From assembly GCF_963669205.1 (NCBI RefSeq), contig NZ_OY769915.1, positions 2,516,001-2,580,000 of the forward strand: DNA of 64,000 nucleotides. Direction: 5' to 3'. The stretch comes from an uncultured Roseibium sp. GTDB taxonomy: Bacteria > Pseudomonadota > Alphaproteobacteria > Rhizobiales > Stappiaceae. The notes beneath the pieces are model-generated. The model had not been told where the DNA came from. It did no database searches and saw only the letters and a program-made list of their open reading frames with translations. The position numbers and the translations under genes were made by a program. This document shows, piece by piece, positions 35,399 through 44,645 of the stretch; position 1 is the first letter of the stretch, and each line of letters opens with the position of its first letter.

Positions 35399-35554
35399 CT
35401 AAAGCTTGATCGTAAGCGGGCTCGTTGCGTGATAGTCGAGCCAGTAGATGCTCATCACGAGTGCGACAGCGAAAACCGCGTACGAGAGACGCCAGCGATC
35501 CCGCCAGGCAAGGATGATTGCGATCGTCATGAGTGTGAAAAGTAGAGAAATCAC
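35399..35554 (-). CDS. DUF5993 family small membrane protein
   Basis: A 51-aa frame from GTG 35554 (GGGGGG seven bases upstream) to TAG. One or two hydrophobic helices (LLFTLMTIAIILAW and LSYAVFAVALVMSIYWL) are followed by HATSPLTIKL. The H-T-x-P-L-x-I end is the DUF5993 pattern as I recall it. The family is found next to DsbB-like genes, as here. It may assist the quinone oxidoreductase, but its function is unknown. Confidence 0.7.
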   Translation of the reverse strand: MISLLFTLMTIAIILAWRDRWRLSYAVFAVALVMSIYWLDYHATSPLTIKL

Positions 35555-35682
35555 GTTCGGTCCCCCCGGTAGAATCGAGACAGCAGAAGCTTATAGCAGG
35601 GGTCGCGTTGCGGCAATTTTCAACCCACGCGATTGGCGGCCCGGCAGAAGCTTTCGCAAGTACCGCAATGATCGATGAAGAG

Positions 35683-36090
35683 TCATTCGAACGGAAGCTT
35701 GGCGGCAAGGTCGAGAAACTGTTCCGCGGTCAAACCGGTCAGCGTCGGCATCTCGGCATCGGAAAAACGCTTGTCGTTGACAGCGAGCCGAATGAGGGCG
35801 CGGATGGCGGAAAACTCAATCGTGGATACCGGCGGTATCAAGATCTCGCTTGCAATCCGATCCCTGATCTTCACCGCGAGACGACCGGGTACCGAAGTGG
35901 TCATGACCAATTCTTCTTCTTCCTCGAGGCTTTTCAATGCATCGAGTATGGCTTCGGCGAGGTCTTGGGACACGGTGCCGGCAAACGCCTTTCGAGGAAC
36001 GGATAAAAAACAGGGTTGATGGATACCGTTCCTCACGAGGATTCGGCAAGCAAGGTCAAAGACCCTCCCTTGACTTTCGCTCCGCAACAT
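35683..36090 (-). CDS. hypothetical protein between DUF5993 and aspS
   Basis: The longest frame is 135 aa. It is acidic and helix-rich in the middle (VSQDLAEAILDALKSLEEEEEL), and its C-terminal half (IEFSAIRALIRLAVNDKRFSDAEMPTLTGLTAEQFLDLAAKLPFE) has good protein-like composition. The start is uncertain: the ATG at 36090 gives a leader of poor quality, and an internal ATG may be used. I do not recognise a family. Its transcription would be divergent from aspS. Confidence 0.5.
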   Translation of the reverse strand: MLRSESQGRVFDLACRILVRNGIHQPCFLSVPRKAFAGTVSQDLAEAILDALKSLEEEEELVMTTSVPGRLAVKIRDRIASEILIPPVSTIEFSAIRALIRLAVNDKRFSDAEMPTLTGLTAEQFLDLAAKLPFE

Positions 36091-36169
36091 GGCTTGTGCA
36101 GCCGGACACGGCCTGCCTTCGGTGGGCCGTAATGATTTTTCATGCCAAGAAGAACGCCGAGGAATTAGA

Positions 36170-37951
36170 ATGCACCCCTACCGTAGCCACACGTGCGGTG
36201 ATCTCCGTCTGTCCGATGAAGGCCAGACCATCCGTCTTTCCGGTTGGGTCCACAGGGTCCGCGATCACGGCGGGGTGCTGTTCATCGATCTGCGCGACCA
36301 CTATGGTGTGACGCAATGCGTGGTCGACCCGGATTCCGACGCCTTTTCCCTTGCCGAGAGCGTGCGCTCCGAATGGTGCATCCGCATTGACGGCAACGTG
36401 AAGAAACGGACCGACGAAACCATCAATTCGGAGCTGCCGACGGGCGAAGTCGAGATCTTCATCCGCGAGATGGAAGTCCTTGGCGCCGCCAAGGAATTGC
36501 CGCTGCCCGTGTTCGGTGATCTGGAATATCCGGAAGAAGTCCGGCTGAAGTACCGTTTTCTCGACTTGCGGCGCGAGAAACTGCACAACAACATGATGCT
36601 CCGCTCGGAGGTGATCCGGGACATTCGTGACCGCATGTGGTCCATTGGGTTCAACGAGTTCCAGACCCCGATCCTCACGGCGTCGTCGCCGGAAGGTGCG
36701 CGCGACTTTCTAGTGCCGTCGCGTCTGCATCCCGGCAAGTTTTACGCGCTCCCGCAGGCGCCGCAGCAGTTCAAGCAGCTGCTGATGGTTTCCGGCTTCG
36801 ACAAGTATTTCCAGATCGCACCCTGTTTCCGCGATGAGGACCCGCGCGCCGATCGCTCGCCGACGGATTTTTATCAGCTCGACATGGAGATGTCCTTCGT
36901 CACCCAGCAGGATGTCTTCGACACGATCGAGCCCGTGCTTGCAGGCTGTTTCGAGAAGTTCGGCGGTGGCCGTCCGGTCAACCGCAACTGGCCGCAGATC
37001 GCCTACAAGGACTCCGCACTATGGTACGGAACCGACAAGCCGGATCTTCGGAACCCGATCAAGATGCAGATCGTTTCCGGGCACTTTGCCGGGTCCGGCT
37101 TCGCCATCTTCGCGAACCTTCTGGAGCAACCCGGAACCGAAATCCGCGCGATCCCCGCGCCCAAGGGCGGCAGCCGGAAGTTCTGCGACCGGATGAACAA
37201 GTTCGCACAGGGCGAAGGCCTTCCGGGCATGGGCTACATCTTCTGGCGCAAGGCGGAAGACGGTTCGATGGAAGCGGCCGGCCCGCTTGCCAAGAATATC
37301 GGTCCCGAGCGCACCGAAGCGATCCGCACCCAGCTCGGGCTGGAAGTCGGCGATGCCGCCTTTTTCCTCGGTGGCAAACCGAAACAGTTCGAGGCGGTGG
37401 CCGCAAAGGCCCGTGTGATCATCGGAGAAGAACTCGGCCACACGGACAAGGACCGGTTCGAGTTTGCCTGGATCGTTGATTTTCCGATCTACGAAAAAGA
37501 CGACGAGACCGGCGAAATCGACTTCGAACACAATCCTTTCTCAATGCCGCAGGGGGGAATGGAAGCGCTTGAGGGCGATCCTCTTGAGGTCAAGGGCTGG
37601 CAGTATGACCTGTCCTGCAACGGCAACGAGCTGGTTTCGGGCGCGATCCGGAACCACAAGCCGGAAATCATGTACAAGGCCTTCGAAATTGCCGGATATC
37701 CCGCCGAAGAAGTCGACACTCGCTTCGGCGGCATGGTGACCGCGTTTCAGTATGGTGCCCCTCCGCATGGCGGCTGCGCCGCCGGCATCGACAGGATCGT
37801 GATGCTTCTTGCAAACGAGGCCAACATTCGCGAAGTGATGCTCTTCCCGATGAACCAGAAAGCCGAGGATCTCATGATGGGTGCGCCGAGCGATCCGACC
37901 GCTGCGCAGCTGCGCGAGCTTCATTTGCGGCTGAACCTTCCTGAAGAGTGA
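36170..37951 (+). CDS. aspS: aspartyl-tRNA synthetase
   Basis: A 593-aa class II synthetase of bacterial type. I start at ATG 36170 (GAGGA upstream, MHPYRSHTCGDL); a longer frame opens at 36089. An OB-fold anticodon-binding domain (RLSGWVHRVRDHGGVLFIDLRD) comes first. Class II motif 2 is FRDEDPRADRSPTDFYQLDMEM and motif 3 is GAPPHGGCAAGIDRIVML, with the bacterial GAD insertion domain between them. rnd-proximal placement is conserved in alphaproteobacteria, although here a ParA, dsbB and DUF5993 intervene. Confidence 0.97.
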   Translation: MHPYRSHTCGDLRLSDEGQTIRLSGWVHRVRDHGGVLFIDLRDHYGVTQCVVDPDSDAFSLAESVRSEWCIRIDGNVKKRTDETINSELPTGEVEIFIREMEVLGAAKELPLPVFGDLEYPEEVRLKYRFLDLRREKLHNNMMLRSEVIRDIRDRMWSIGFNEFQTPILTASSPEGARDFLVPSRLHPGKFYALPQAPQQFKQLLMVSGFDKYFQIAPCFRDEDPRADRSPTDFYQLDMEMSFVTQQDVFDTIEPVLAGCFEKFGGGRPVNRNWPQIAYKDSALWYGTDKPDLRNPIKMQIVSGHFAGSGFAIFANLLEQPGTEIRAIPAPKGGSRKFCDRMNKFAQGEGLPGMGYIFWRKAEDGSMEAAGPLAKNIGPERTEAIRTQLGLEVGDAAFFLGGKPKQFEAVAAKARVIIGEELGHTDKDRFEFAWIVDFPIYEKDDETGEIDFEHNPFSMPQGGMEALEGDPLEVKGWQYDLSCNGNELVSGAIRNHKPEIMYKAFEIAGYPAEEVDTRFGGMVTAFQYGAPPHGGCAAGIDRIVMLLANEANIREVMLFPMNQKAEDLMMGAPSDPTAAQLRELHLRLNLPEE

Positions 37952-38040
37952 GCGCAGCGATCCGGCCCGTATACGATTGAGACGAATTCGCGTGTTAGGA
38001 TGACCGTGGGTTCACATGATGAGTCTCATTTGCCGAGGCG

Positions 38041-39855
38041 ATGAAACCGATGGAGACACAACGTTTCGTGCGCAATCCGTTCAAATCCAAGACCTGGACC
38101 GACCCGAAAGGAACGGTCCAGCTGATCAAGCGCGTTCTGAGCGAAAATTTCCGGACATACATTCCGAAGTACCTTCTGGCATTCGTGTTCATGGGCGTGA
38201 TTGCCGCCACGACGGCGGCCAGCGCGTGGATCATGCGGGATGTCGTGAACGAGGTGTTCGTGAACAAGGACGCGCAAATGGTCTACGTGATCGGCGCAGT
38301 CGTCTTTTTCATTTTCACGCTGAAAGGTGCTGCAACCTACGGACAGATTGTTGTCCTTGCGCGGGTCGGCAATGAAATCGTCACGGATCTGCGCCGGCGC
38401 ATGTTCACGATCCTCCTGCGTCAGAACCAGGCCTATTTCGACAGGCACACCCTTGCGGAAATAGGGGTTCAGGTCGGCCAGGGCGTCGGCGCGGTCAAGA
38501 CCACGCTCGACATGATCGTGACGACCCTTGGCAGGGACGTGCTGACGATCATCGGTCTCGGGGTCGTCATGGCGGTGCAGAACCCGCTTCTGAGCCTGTT
38601 TGCGCTTGTCACGATGCCTCCGGCCGTGATCGGCGTTACCTTTCTCATTCGCAGGGTCAAGGAATACGTGAAGCGCCAGGTGGTCTCGAACGCCAAGGTC
38701 AGCACCGTCATGCAGGAAACCGTTCTGGGTGTCCGGGATGTGCGCGCGTTCGGCATGGAACCTGTGATGCTCGACAAGATGGAAGTCGGTCTCCAGGAAG
38801 TGAAGAAGCAATCGAACAAGATTGCCTCCCTGACCGCCAGGACGTCGCCTTTGATGGATACGCTTGGCGGTGTCGCGATCTCGCTCGTGATCTTTTACGG
38901 CGGCTATTCCGTCATCGAACTCGATCAGGACCCGGGGGCCTTGTTCTCCTTCATTACCGCGTTGCTTCTGGCCTATGATCCGGCGCGGCGTCTGGCACGG
39001 CTGAACGTCAATCTGGGCAAGCAGGTCGTCGGTCTGCGCATCATGTACGACCTTGTCGACCGCAAGCCCGATCATGAAGATGCGCCAGATGCACCCGACA
39101 TCGTTCTGGGCGCCGCACAGGTGGAATTCCGCGACGTGGAGTTTTCCTACGGTGAAAGCGCAGCGCTTCACAGCACAAGCTTCGTGGCGGAAGCCGGAAA
39201 GATGACGGCTCTGGTCGGAGCGTCCGGCGCGGGCAAGTCGACGGTGTTTTCGCTGCTGGAGCGGTTTTATGACCCGCAGTCCGGCGAAATCCTGATCGAC
39301 GGGCAGAACATCATGAATGTGACGCAACGCTCGTTGCGGGAGTGCATTGCTTTCGTGGGCCAGGATCCCTTCCTGTTCAACAACAGCATTCGCGAAAATA
39401 TTGCCGTCGGCAAGCCCGGCTGCTCACAAGAAGAGATCGAGGCGGCCGCGAGGTCCGCCAATGCGCATGATTTCATCATGACGTTGCCGGAAGGCTACGG
39501 CACGAGGGCAGGGCAGAGCGGAAGCAACCTGTCCGGCGGCCAGAAGCAGCGAATTGCGATTGCGCGTGCGATGCTGCGGGACGCACCGATCCTGTTGCTC
39601 GACGAAGCAACCTCGGCGCTCGATGCCGAATCCGAGGCAACCATACAGTCAGCTCTTGAAAAACTGATGCAGGACCGGACGACGCTGGTTATCGCGCACC
39701 GGCTCAGCACCGTGCGCCACGCCCACCGGATCCACGTCATGGACAAGGGCCGGGTTCTGGAGAGCGGCACCCACAACGAGCTCTTCGAGCATGACGGGAT
39801 CTATCGCCGTCTGTGCGAACTTCAGTTCCAGGACAAGACGGAAGCCGCCGAATAA
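38041..39855 (+). CDS. MsbA-like ABC exporter (permease-ATPase fusion)
   Basis: A 604-aa half-transporter. The membrane domain has six helices across about residues 30-325. The ATPase has Walker A LVGASGAGKST, Q-loop FVGQDPFLF, signature SGSNLSGGQKQR, Walker B ILLLDEATSALD and H-loop VIAHRLST. It probably works as a homodimer exporting lipid or drug. The membrane domain is not diagnostic enough to name a substrate, although MsbA-type LPS/lipid export fits the envelope theme. It follows aspS after 89 bp and has a strong terminator. Confidence 0.9.
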   Translation: MKPMETQRFVRNPFKSKTWTDPKGTVQLIKRVLSENFRTYIPKYLLAFVFMGVIAATTAASAWIMRDVVNEVFVNKDAQMVYVIGAVVFFIFTLKGAATYGQIVVLARVGNEIVTDLRRRMFTILLRQNQAYFDRHTLAEIGVQVGQGVGAVKTTLDMIVTTLGRDVLTIIGLGVVMAVQNPLLSLFALVTMPPAVIGVTFLIRRVKEYVKRQVVSNAKVSTVMQETVLGVRDVRAFGMEPVMLDKMEVGLQEVKKQSNKIASLTARTSPLMDTLGGVAISLVIFYGGYSVIELDQDPGALFSFITALLLAYDPARRLARLNVNLGKQVVGLRIMYDLVDRKPDHEDAPDAPDIVLGAAQVEFRDVEFSYGESAALHSTSFVAEAGKMTALVGASGAGKSTVFSLLERFYDPQSGEILIDGQNIMNVTQRSLRECIAFVGQDPFLFNNSIRENIAVGKPGCSQEEIEAAARSANAHDFIMTLPEGYGTRAGQSGSNLSGGQKQRIAIARAMLRDAPILLLDEATSALDAESEATIQSALEKLMQDRTTLVIAHRLSTVRHAHRIHVMDKGRVLESGTHNELFEHDGIYRRLCELQFQDKTEAAE

Positions 39856-39874
39856 TCGCGTTGTCTGCAAACGA

Positions 39875-39905
39875 AAAAAAGCCCGGGGACGACCCGGGCT
39901 TTTTC
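39875..39905. terminator. intrinsic terminator after the ABC exporter
   Basis: A perfect 8-bp stem AGCCCGGG / CCCGGGCT with a 5-nt loop (39880-39900), seven A before it and T-rich sequence after. It can serve both strands and also ends the convergent gene at 39926. Confidence 0.9.
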
Positions 39906-39925
39906 TTGTGTTTTTACGGGTTGGT

Positions 39926-41095
39926 TCACTGGTTTGCGGTAATGCCGACCGACAGGATCTGCGGGATCATCTGCGGGGCCAGCATCGCCGTTCCCATGAC
40001 CTGCGAAAACGGGACAGGAGCGCCGGGCGCCGCCGTTATTTCAAGCGACCCGGGCGCATTCAGGTAATCCGTGACGGCCTTGGCAACCTGGCCTTCAAGA
40101 TCCTTGTTCTGCAACATGCCGAGCATCAGGGGCAGGCTGCCCGTCAAACCGCCGACATAGGTTGGCACATCAACACCTGACTTCTTTGCTTCCTGCTCCA
40201 GGATACGGCCGGTGAGCGAGGCATCGTCCAGACGAATTTTTGCGTCCACCACCGAAACATTCTGAAGAAGCCCCATGGCTTCTTCCGGCTTGTCGGACTT
40301 CGCTTCAAGCTGTTCCACGATCTCGCGCGTCACGCCTCCAAGAGAAAGGGAGAGCGTCAGGCTGGCTGCATCCTTCGCATCGATCTTGAGTTCCGGAATG
40401 TCGATGGTCGCGGCATCGACATCCCATTTGCCCGATGCGGTCACGTCGAGGGACAGTGTTTCGTAGCCAAGTTCGGAGAGCGTCTTCGCCTCTTCCACTT
40501 CGAGCTCTTTCACGTCGACGACAGCACCGTTCAGGGCAAAGCTGCCTGAGGTCGGTAAATCACCGTCCATGCTGTCTATCGTTGACGAGATCGACTGGAT
40601 ATCGGCGACCTTTCCGTCTTCATCCCGGATCTGGATGGACTTGATTTCGACTGTCCGGTAGCCCGGGCCGGACGGCGATGTCTTTGCGGCGGCCTCGGCA
40701 GGCGAGGGAAGCACAAGCTGCGTCGCGTCGAGCGTGCCGACCGACATGCCGCCGTCATCCGCCTTCAATTCAAGTGATTCCAGGCCGAGGCTCTCGAGCT
40801 TGAGGCGGCCATTTTCCAGGATCTCGCCACCGCCAAGCATCGTCTTGGCAATCGTCACCTTGCCGTCCCCTCCGTCCGCGACGACGAGCTGTTCGATCGT
40901 GACCGTGTCACCTGAGGCGTCGACAGAACCGTAACTCTCGACGGTTCCCTCCTGCGCATCCACGACGGACAGGAAGGCGTCGGCGACCTCGTTGCCGGTC
41001 GGGTCGAAGGCGAGGGCGGGGACGGTTTGAAGTGTGATCAGGCTGACGGCCGTGCACAGGCCGAGCGCAAATCGGGGCGAGGGGGAAAACATCAT
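39926..41095 (-). CDS. secreted protein of unknown family
   Basis: A 389-aa protein from ATG 41095, which has GGTGGAG six bases upstream; a longer frame lacks a ribosome site. The signal peptide is about residues 1-30 (CTAVSLITLQTVPALA). The rest is acidic and beta-rich, with repeated short patterns such as TVTIEQLVV, DVKELEVEEAKTL and SLELKADDGG, and no cysteine after the signal. I do not recognise a family. A solenoid or beta-helix-like outer-surface or periplasmic protein is a guess from the repeated beta patterns. Its context is upstream of PfkB, divergent from nothing. Confidence 0.7.
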   Translation of the reverse strand: MMFSPSPRFALGLCTAVSLITLQTVPALAFDPTGNEVADAFLSVVDAQEGTVESYGSVDASGDTVTIEQLVVADGGDGKVTIAKTMLGGGEILENGRLKLESLGLESLELKADDGGMSVGTLDATQLVLPSPAEAAAKTSPSGPGYRTVEIKSIQIRDEDGKVADIQSISSTIDSMDGDLPTSGSFALNGAVVDVKELEVEEAKTLSELGYETLSLDVTASGKWDVDAATIDIPELKIDAKDAASLTLSLSLGGVTREIVEQLEAKSDKPEEAMGLLQNVSVVDAKIRLDDASLTGRILEQEAKKSGVDVPTYVGGLTGSLPLMLGMLQNKDLEGQVAKAVTDYLNAPGSLEITAAPGAPVPFSQVMGTAMLAPQMIPQILSVGITANQ

Positions 41096-41215
41096 ATAAA
41101 ACTCCACCATGAAAAGGCGGGCACACTCTGCTTGATGTTTCGTGCCGAGGCAAGGCCGTTGCAGTCTCAATCCAAGATGCGAAACAGCGGCTCTTCGCGC
41201 CCGCTCCCCGTTGCG

Positions 41216-42115
41216 CTAGGCAGCTGCCTTTTCCTGAAATTCCTCCTTGGCGCGCTCGATATCCTGGAGCGACGGCAGACTGGCCTCATTGCCCAGATGC
41301 TGGATTGCGTGTGTCGAGGCGGCGCGGGCGAACTCGAAATGCGCGCTCCAGCTGCGTTCCGGGTGATTGAGGTAGGAGGCGATGTAGGCTCCGTGGAAGA
41401 CGTCGCCGGCTCCGTTGGAATCGACGACTTTCTGCATCGGAACGTCGAGCGCGGGCAGAATCTTGTCTGTACCTCCGGCTTCGTACCAGACGGTTCCGTG
41501 TTCCCCGAGTGTGACGGCGCCGACCGGGCAGTTTTTCGATCGAAGATATTGCAGCGTTTCACCTGTCGACTTTCCCAGTTGCTGGCAGAACCGTTCGGAG
41601 ACAACGGCGATGTCGATTTGGTTGAGCAACTCGTCCGTGTTCTCCCGGACCGCACCGCCGTCGAGTGATGTCAGGATGCCGAGGTTCTTGCAGGCCGCTG
41701 CGTAGTGGTGGGCCGCATCGGGCATGTGCCCGTCCAGGTGCAAGGCCTTCATGCCGGTCAGCGTGAGGGGCGGGAAGGGATGGAGGAAGTCGTTGTCGCG
41801 GCAGCGCACGATCGCCCGTTTTCCTGATTTCGGCATGATGAAGGAGAGCGAGGAGTCGCGCACCTTGCGGCCATGGACCGAAATCCCGTAGGCCGCCGCC
41901 ATGTCCAGGAACATGCGCGCCAGCCAGTCGTCTGCGAGCGAGCACAGGACGTCCGGACGGCCCCCCAGCTTTGCGCAGCAGAATGCGGCCGTCACGGCAT
42001 TGCCGCCGAAGCTGATCGCATAGTCCCGGGCGATCGTCTTCTCATCGCCGGTCGGTAGCTGGTCCGTCAAAAATGTAACGTCGATATAGGCTTGGCCGAT
42101 GAACAGCGCCTGCAT
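41216..42115 (-). CDS. PfkB/ribokinase-family sugar kinase
   Basis: A 299-aa kinase from ATG 42115 (GGGAG six bases upstream). FGGNAVTAAFCCAKLG in the N-terminal lid region and VDSNGAGDVFHGAYIAS near the C-terminus (anion hole and catalytic D in GAGD) place it in the PfkB family. DGGAVRENT and FCQQLGKSTGE give intermediate motifs. Substrate not assignable. The start codon overlaps that of the divergent EAL gene region, so the two need a shared or embedded promoter. Confidence 0.88.
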   Translation of the reverse strand: MQALFIGQAYIDVTFLTDQLPTGDEKTIARDYAISFGGNAVTAAFCCAKLGGRPDVLCSLADDWLARMFLDMAAAYGISVHGRKVRDSSLSFIMPKSGKRAIVRCRDNDFLHPFPPLTLTGMKALHLDGHMPDAAHHYAAACKNLGILTSLDGGAVRENTDELLNQIDIAVVSERFCQQLGKSTGETLQYLRSKNCPVGAVTLGEHGTVWYEAGGTDKILPALDVPMQKVVDSNGAGDVFHGAYIASYLNHPERSWSAHFEFARAASTHAIQHLGNEASLPSLQDIERAKEEFQEKAAA

Positions 42116-43916
42116 GAGCAACTCCCGTTTTCCCGTGGAACGTCTCGTAGCGGCACTTAATCACGTGCCCGGTACGTTCAGCCTTGATCTGGATGAAACA
42201 CCAACACATTCAGTCCTTGTTTACCCAGATCGGCCATGGTCAGGAAGAGTTTATTGGCCAACAGGTACAGAATTGTCCTTCCGGTATCTAGGTTTCGCGA
42301 AAACGGTCCTGATCGCCCTCGTTCTGGCGACCACGCCGCTGTTCGCGATCAACATCATTTTGAACCAGTTTGCCGAGCGCCGGGCGTTGACCGAAATGGA
42401 AGCCATGGGCGAGGTGTCGATCCATCGCGCGGAGGAGGCCATCAGCAGCACTGTGAGCCTGCTTCAGAGGCTCGACCGTGACGGTGTACAGACATGCAGC
42501 GCGGAAGACAGGGTCATCTTCGAGAGACTGATCATTGAAAACGGCATGGTCGATGCCCTTGGTCTCGTGGACTCCAAGGGCCAGCGCATGTGCATTGTTC
42601 CGGACCGCGAGCTCGCCGGCAAGATCATTCTTCCTCCGGTGCGCACCGATGGGCCGCTGGTCGGCATCGGCATGCTGGACAGGGATTATCTGGGCGCCAG
42701 GGCGGCGGTCATAAGCTGGGACCTGAAGGACCAGACCAGGCTGTTCGCGGAAGTGACGCCCGCCGTCATTGCGATGGATCCCGGGCCGGAATACCTGCGG
42801 TCCTACAGACGCGCCGAGTTGCGCCTCGGCGACAACCTGCTCTGGTACAATGTCGGCGGGTACAATTCAGAAGGCTCCGGACAGGAAAGTACCCTTTCGG
42901 TGGATGTCATGTCGGAGCTTTATCCGCTCGTGGCCACGATCACCGCTCCCAAAAGCGCGGCTGCGCATGTTGTCAAGGATCTGAAAGTAGTCGCGGCCGC
43001 CGCGTGCGCCGGCATTGCAGTTCTGTTCGTTGCGATCGGCGTCTGGCTGTCCTGGCGGCCGGAGAGCGAAGCCAACGACGAATTCGTGGCCGCAATCCGC
43101 AACGGCGAATTCATCCCCTTCTATCAGCCGGTCATGGATATCGAAACGCTGCGACTGCGCGGATGTGAGGTTCTGATGCGCTGGCGGCGTCCGAACGGAA
43201 CGATCGTGTCTCCGGGCCAGTTCATGGCCTACGCGGAAAACAACGGCCACATTTTTGATATGACGCGCCACATCATGCGTCTGTCTTCAGAAGAAGTGGG
43301 AGATCTCTACGGAGAGAACCCGGACTTCAAGCTTTCGATCAATCTGTTCGCCGGGCATTTCCTGGATCGTGAAGTGGTCGCCGATATCAAGTCCATATTC
43401 GAAAACTCGAAAATCTCGTTCCAGCAGATCGTTGTGGAAGTCACTGAACGCCATCCCCTCGAGGACATGGAACTTGCGCGCAAGATCATGGCGGAACTTC
43501 AGGCCCTCGGCGTCCGTGTGGCGCTGGACGACGTCGGCACCGGTCACGGCGGCATGGCCTATCTGCAAAAGCTGGGCGTCGATATCATCAAGATCGACAA
43601 GATGTTCATCGACACGATCAGCTCCGACGACAACTCGACAACGATCGTCGACTCCATGGTCGAACTTGCCGACAACCTGGGCATGGGCATTATCGCGGAA
43701 GGTGTCGAGCAGGAAGAGCAGATCGAACGTCTGCTTGAACTTGGTGTCACGGCAGCGCAGGGCTATTTCTTCGCAGCTCCGATGCCCGCCGATGAATTCA
43801 TTGAATTCTCCGAGCGGATGGAAAGGGAGGCGCTCGAACGCACCCGTCTTGCAGCCGAAGCCGCGGCAGCCGAAGAGGCTGCAAGCGAGGCGGCAATGTC
43901 CAACGCGGCGGCCTGA
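42099..43916 (+). CDS. CSS-motif EAL-domain cyclic-di-GMP phosphodiesterase
   Basis: An about 605-aa protein. The start is uncertain: upstream ATG codons overlap the divergent pfkB start, and translation may begin later. A membrane helix (about 69-88), a periplasmic segment with a TCSAED motif and a second cysteine (QRMC), and a second helix (about 298-320) form the CSS sensor layout. The EAL domain (about 330-580) has CEVLMRWRR (ExLxR), VVEVTER, ALDDVGTGHGG (DDVGTG), IDKMF and IIAEGVE, so catalytic residues are present and c-di-GMP is hydrolysed. In E. coli such enzymes are controlled by the periplasmic disulfide state. Confidence 0.88.
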   Translation: MNSACMSNSRFPVERLVAALNHVPGTFSLDLDETPTHSVLVYPDRPWSGRVYWPTGTELSFRYLGFAKTVLIALVLATTPLFAINIILNQFAERRALTEMEAMGEVSIHRAEEAISSTVSLLQRLDRDGVQTCSAEDRVIFERLIIENGMVDALGLVDSKGQRMCIVPDRELAGKIILPPVRTDGPLVGIGMLDRDYLGARAAVISWDLKDQTRLFAEVTPAVIAMDPGPEYLRSYRRAELRLGDNLLWYNVGGYNSEGSGQESTLSVDVMSELYPLVATITAPKSAAAHVVKDLKVVAAAACAGIAVLFVAIGVWLSWRPESEANDEFVAAIRNGEFIPFYQPVMDIETLRLRGCEVLMRWRRPNGTIVSPGQFMAYAENNGHIFDMTRHIMRLSSEEVGDLYGENPDFKLSINLFAGHFLDREVVADIKSIFENSKISFQQIVVEVTERHPLEDMELARKIMAELQALGVRVALDDVGTGHGGMAYLQKLGVDIIKIDKMFIDTISSDDNSTTIVDSMVELADNLGMGIIAEGVEQEEQIERLLELGVTAAQGYFFAAPMPADEFIEFSERMEREALERTRLAAEAAAAEEAASEAAMSNAAA

Positions 43917-44039
43917 CGGTCAATTCGCTCGGGCAGATCCGGCTTTTTCGCTGGTCACATCCCCCATCGTTTCCCCCGGTCACACTCAACGTCGCATCAC
44001 AATTGGTGGAGCCGCGAGAATAACACTTGTCTGTACCGG

Positions 44040-44084
44040 CTGGACGGTTTATGTAAGTCGCGACTTTACTGACCAGACGGTTTA
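44040..44084. promoter_or_regulatory. candidate TetR operators upstream of the efflux operon
   Basis: GACGGTTTA occurs twice (44043-44051 and 44076-44084), flanking a perfect 12-bp palindrome AAGTCGCGACTT (44055-44066). ACC-AGAC-GGT at 44072-44081 is also pseudo-symmetric. The cluster ends 3 bp before the TetR start, so autoregulation is likely. Confidence 0.5.
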
Positions 44085-44087
44085 GAA

Positions 44088-44645
44088 ATGACGGCACGAG
44101 CTCCAAGACATGCCCCGGATTCAAAAGCGGACATCCTGACGGCCGCGATCGAGGTTATCCGCCGCTCCGGCGCGCAAAGCTTCACGATCGACGCGGTTGC
44201 CGAGGAAAGCGGGTTTTCCAAGGGGGGCGTTCTTTACAATTTTCCGACCAAGGATGCCCTGATTACTGGAATGGTGGAGTTCCTTGGCGGACAGTTCGAA
44301 ACTGACGTTCTTGCCGCGCGGGCGGCAAACCTCGGCTCGAAGTCACCCACGCTCAGTGGCATGATCGATGTTACCGAACGGTGGCTGGAAACAAGGCGCG
44401 ACGTGGCGCAGGCGATCCTTGCAACAACGGTTGACCGTCCTGAGCTGACAGAACCGTTCTTGAAGGTGAAGCGCCGGTTCAAGGCGGCTATTGCGGATGA
44501 AACGGATGAGTTCGGCAAAGCCATGGCAATCTGGTCCAGCCTTGAGGGGCTGCATTTTTCGGTCGCGCATTGCGTGTCGATCCTTGACGACCATGAACGA
44601 GCCAAGGTGCTGAGCGAACTCAGAAACCACCTCGAACAAGACTAG
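44088..44645 (+). CDS. TetR-family repressor of the adjacent RND efflux pump
   Basis: A 185-aa protein. The N-terminal helix-turn-helix (KADILTAAIEVIRRSGAQSFTIDAVAEESGFSKGGVLYNFPTKDALI) is typical of TetR. The helical ligand-binding C-terminal half is variable. It lies directly upstream of the MFP-RND genes in the same direction (97 bp), and probably represses all three. Confidence 0.9.
   Translation: MTARAPRHAPDSKADILTAAIEVIRRSGAQSFTIDAVAEESGFSKGGVLYNFPTKDALITGMVEFLGGQFETDVLAARAANLGSKSPTLSGMIDVTERWLETRRDVAQAILATTVDRPELTEPFLKVKRRFKAAIADETDEFGKAMAIWSSLEGLHFSVAHCVSILDDHERAKVLSELRNHLEQD

Noticed and set aside
38026..39327. 433-aa minus-strand open frame opposite the ABC exporter
   Set aside because: Antisense shadow; composition rich in H, R and D as expected from complementing a coding strand.
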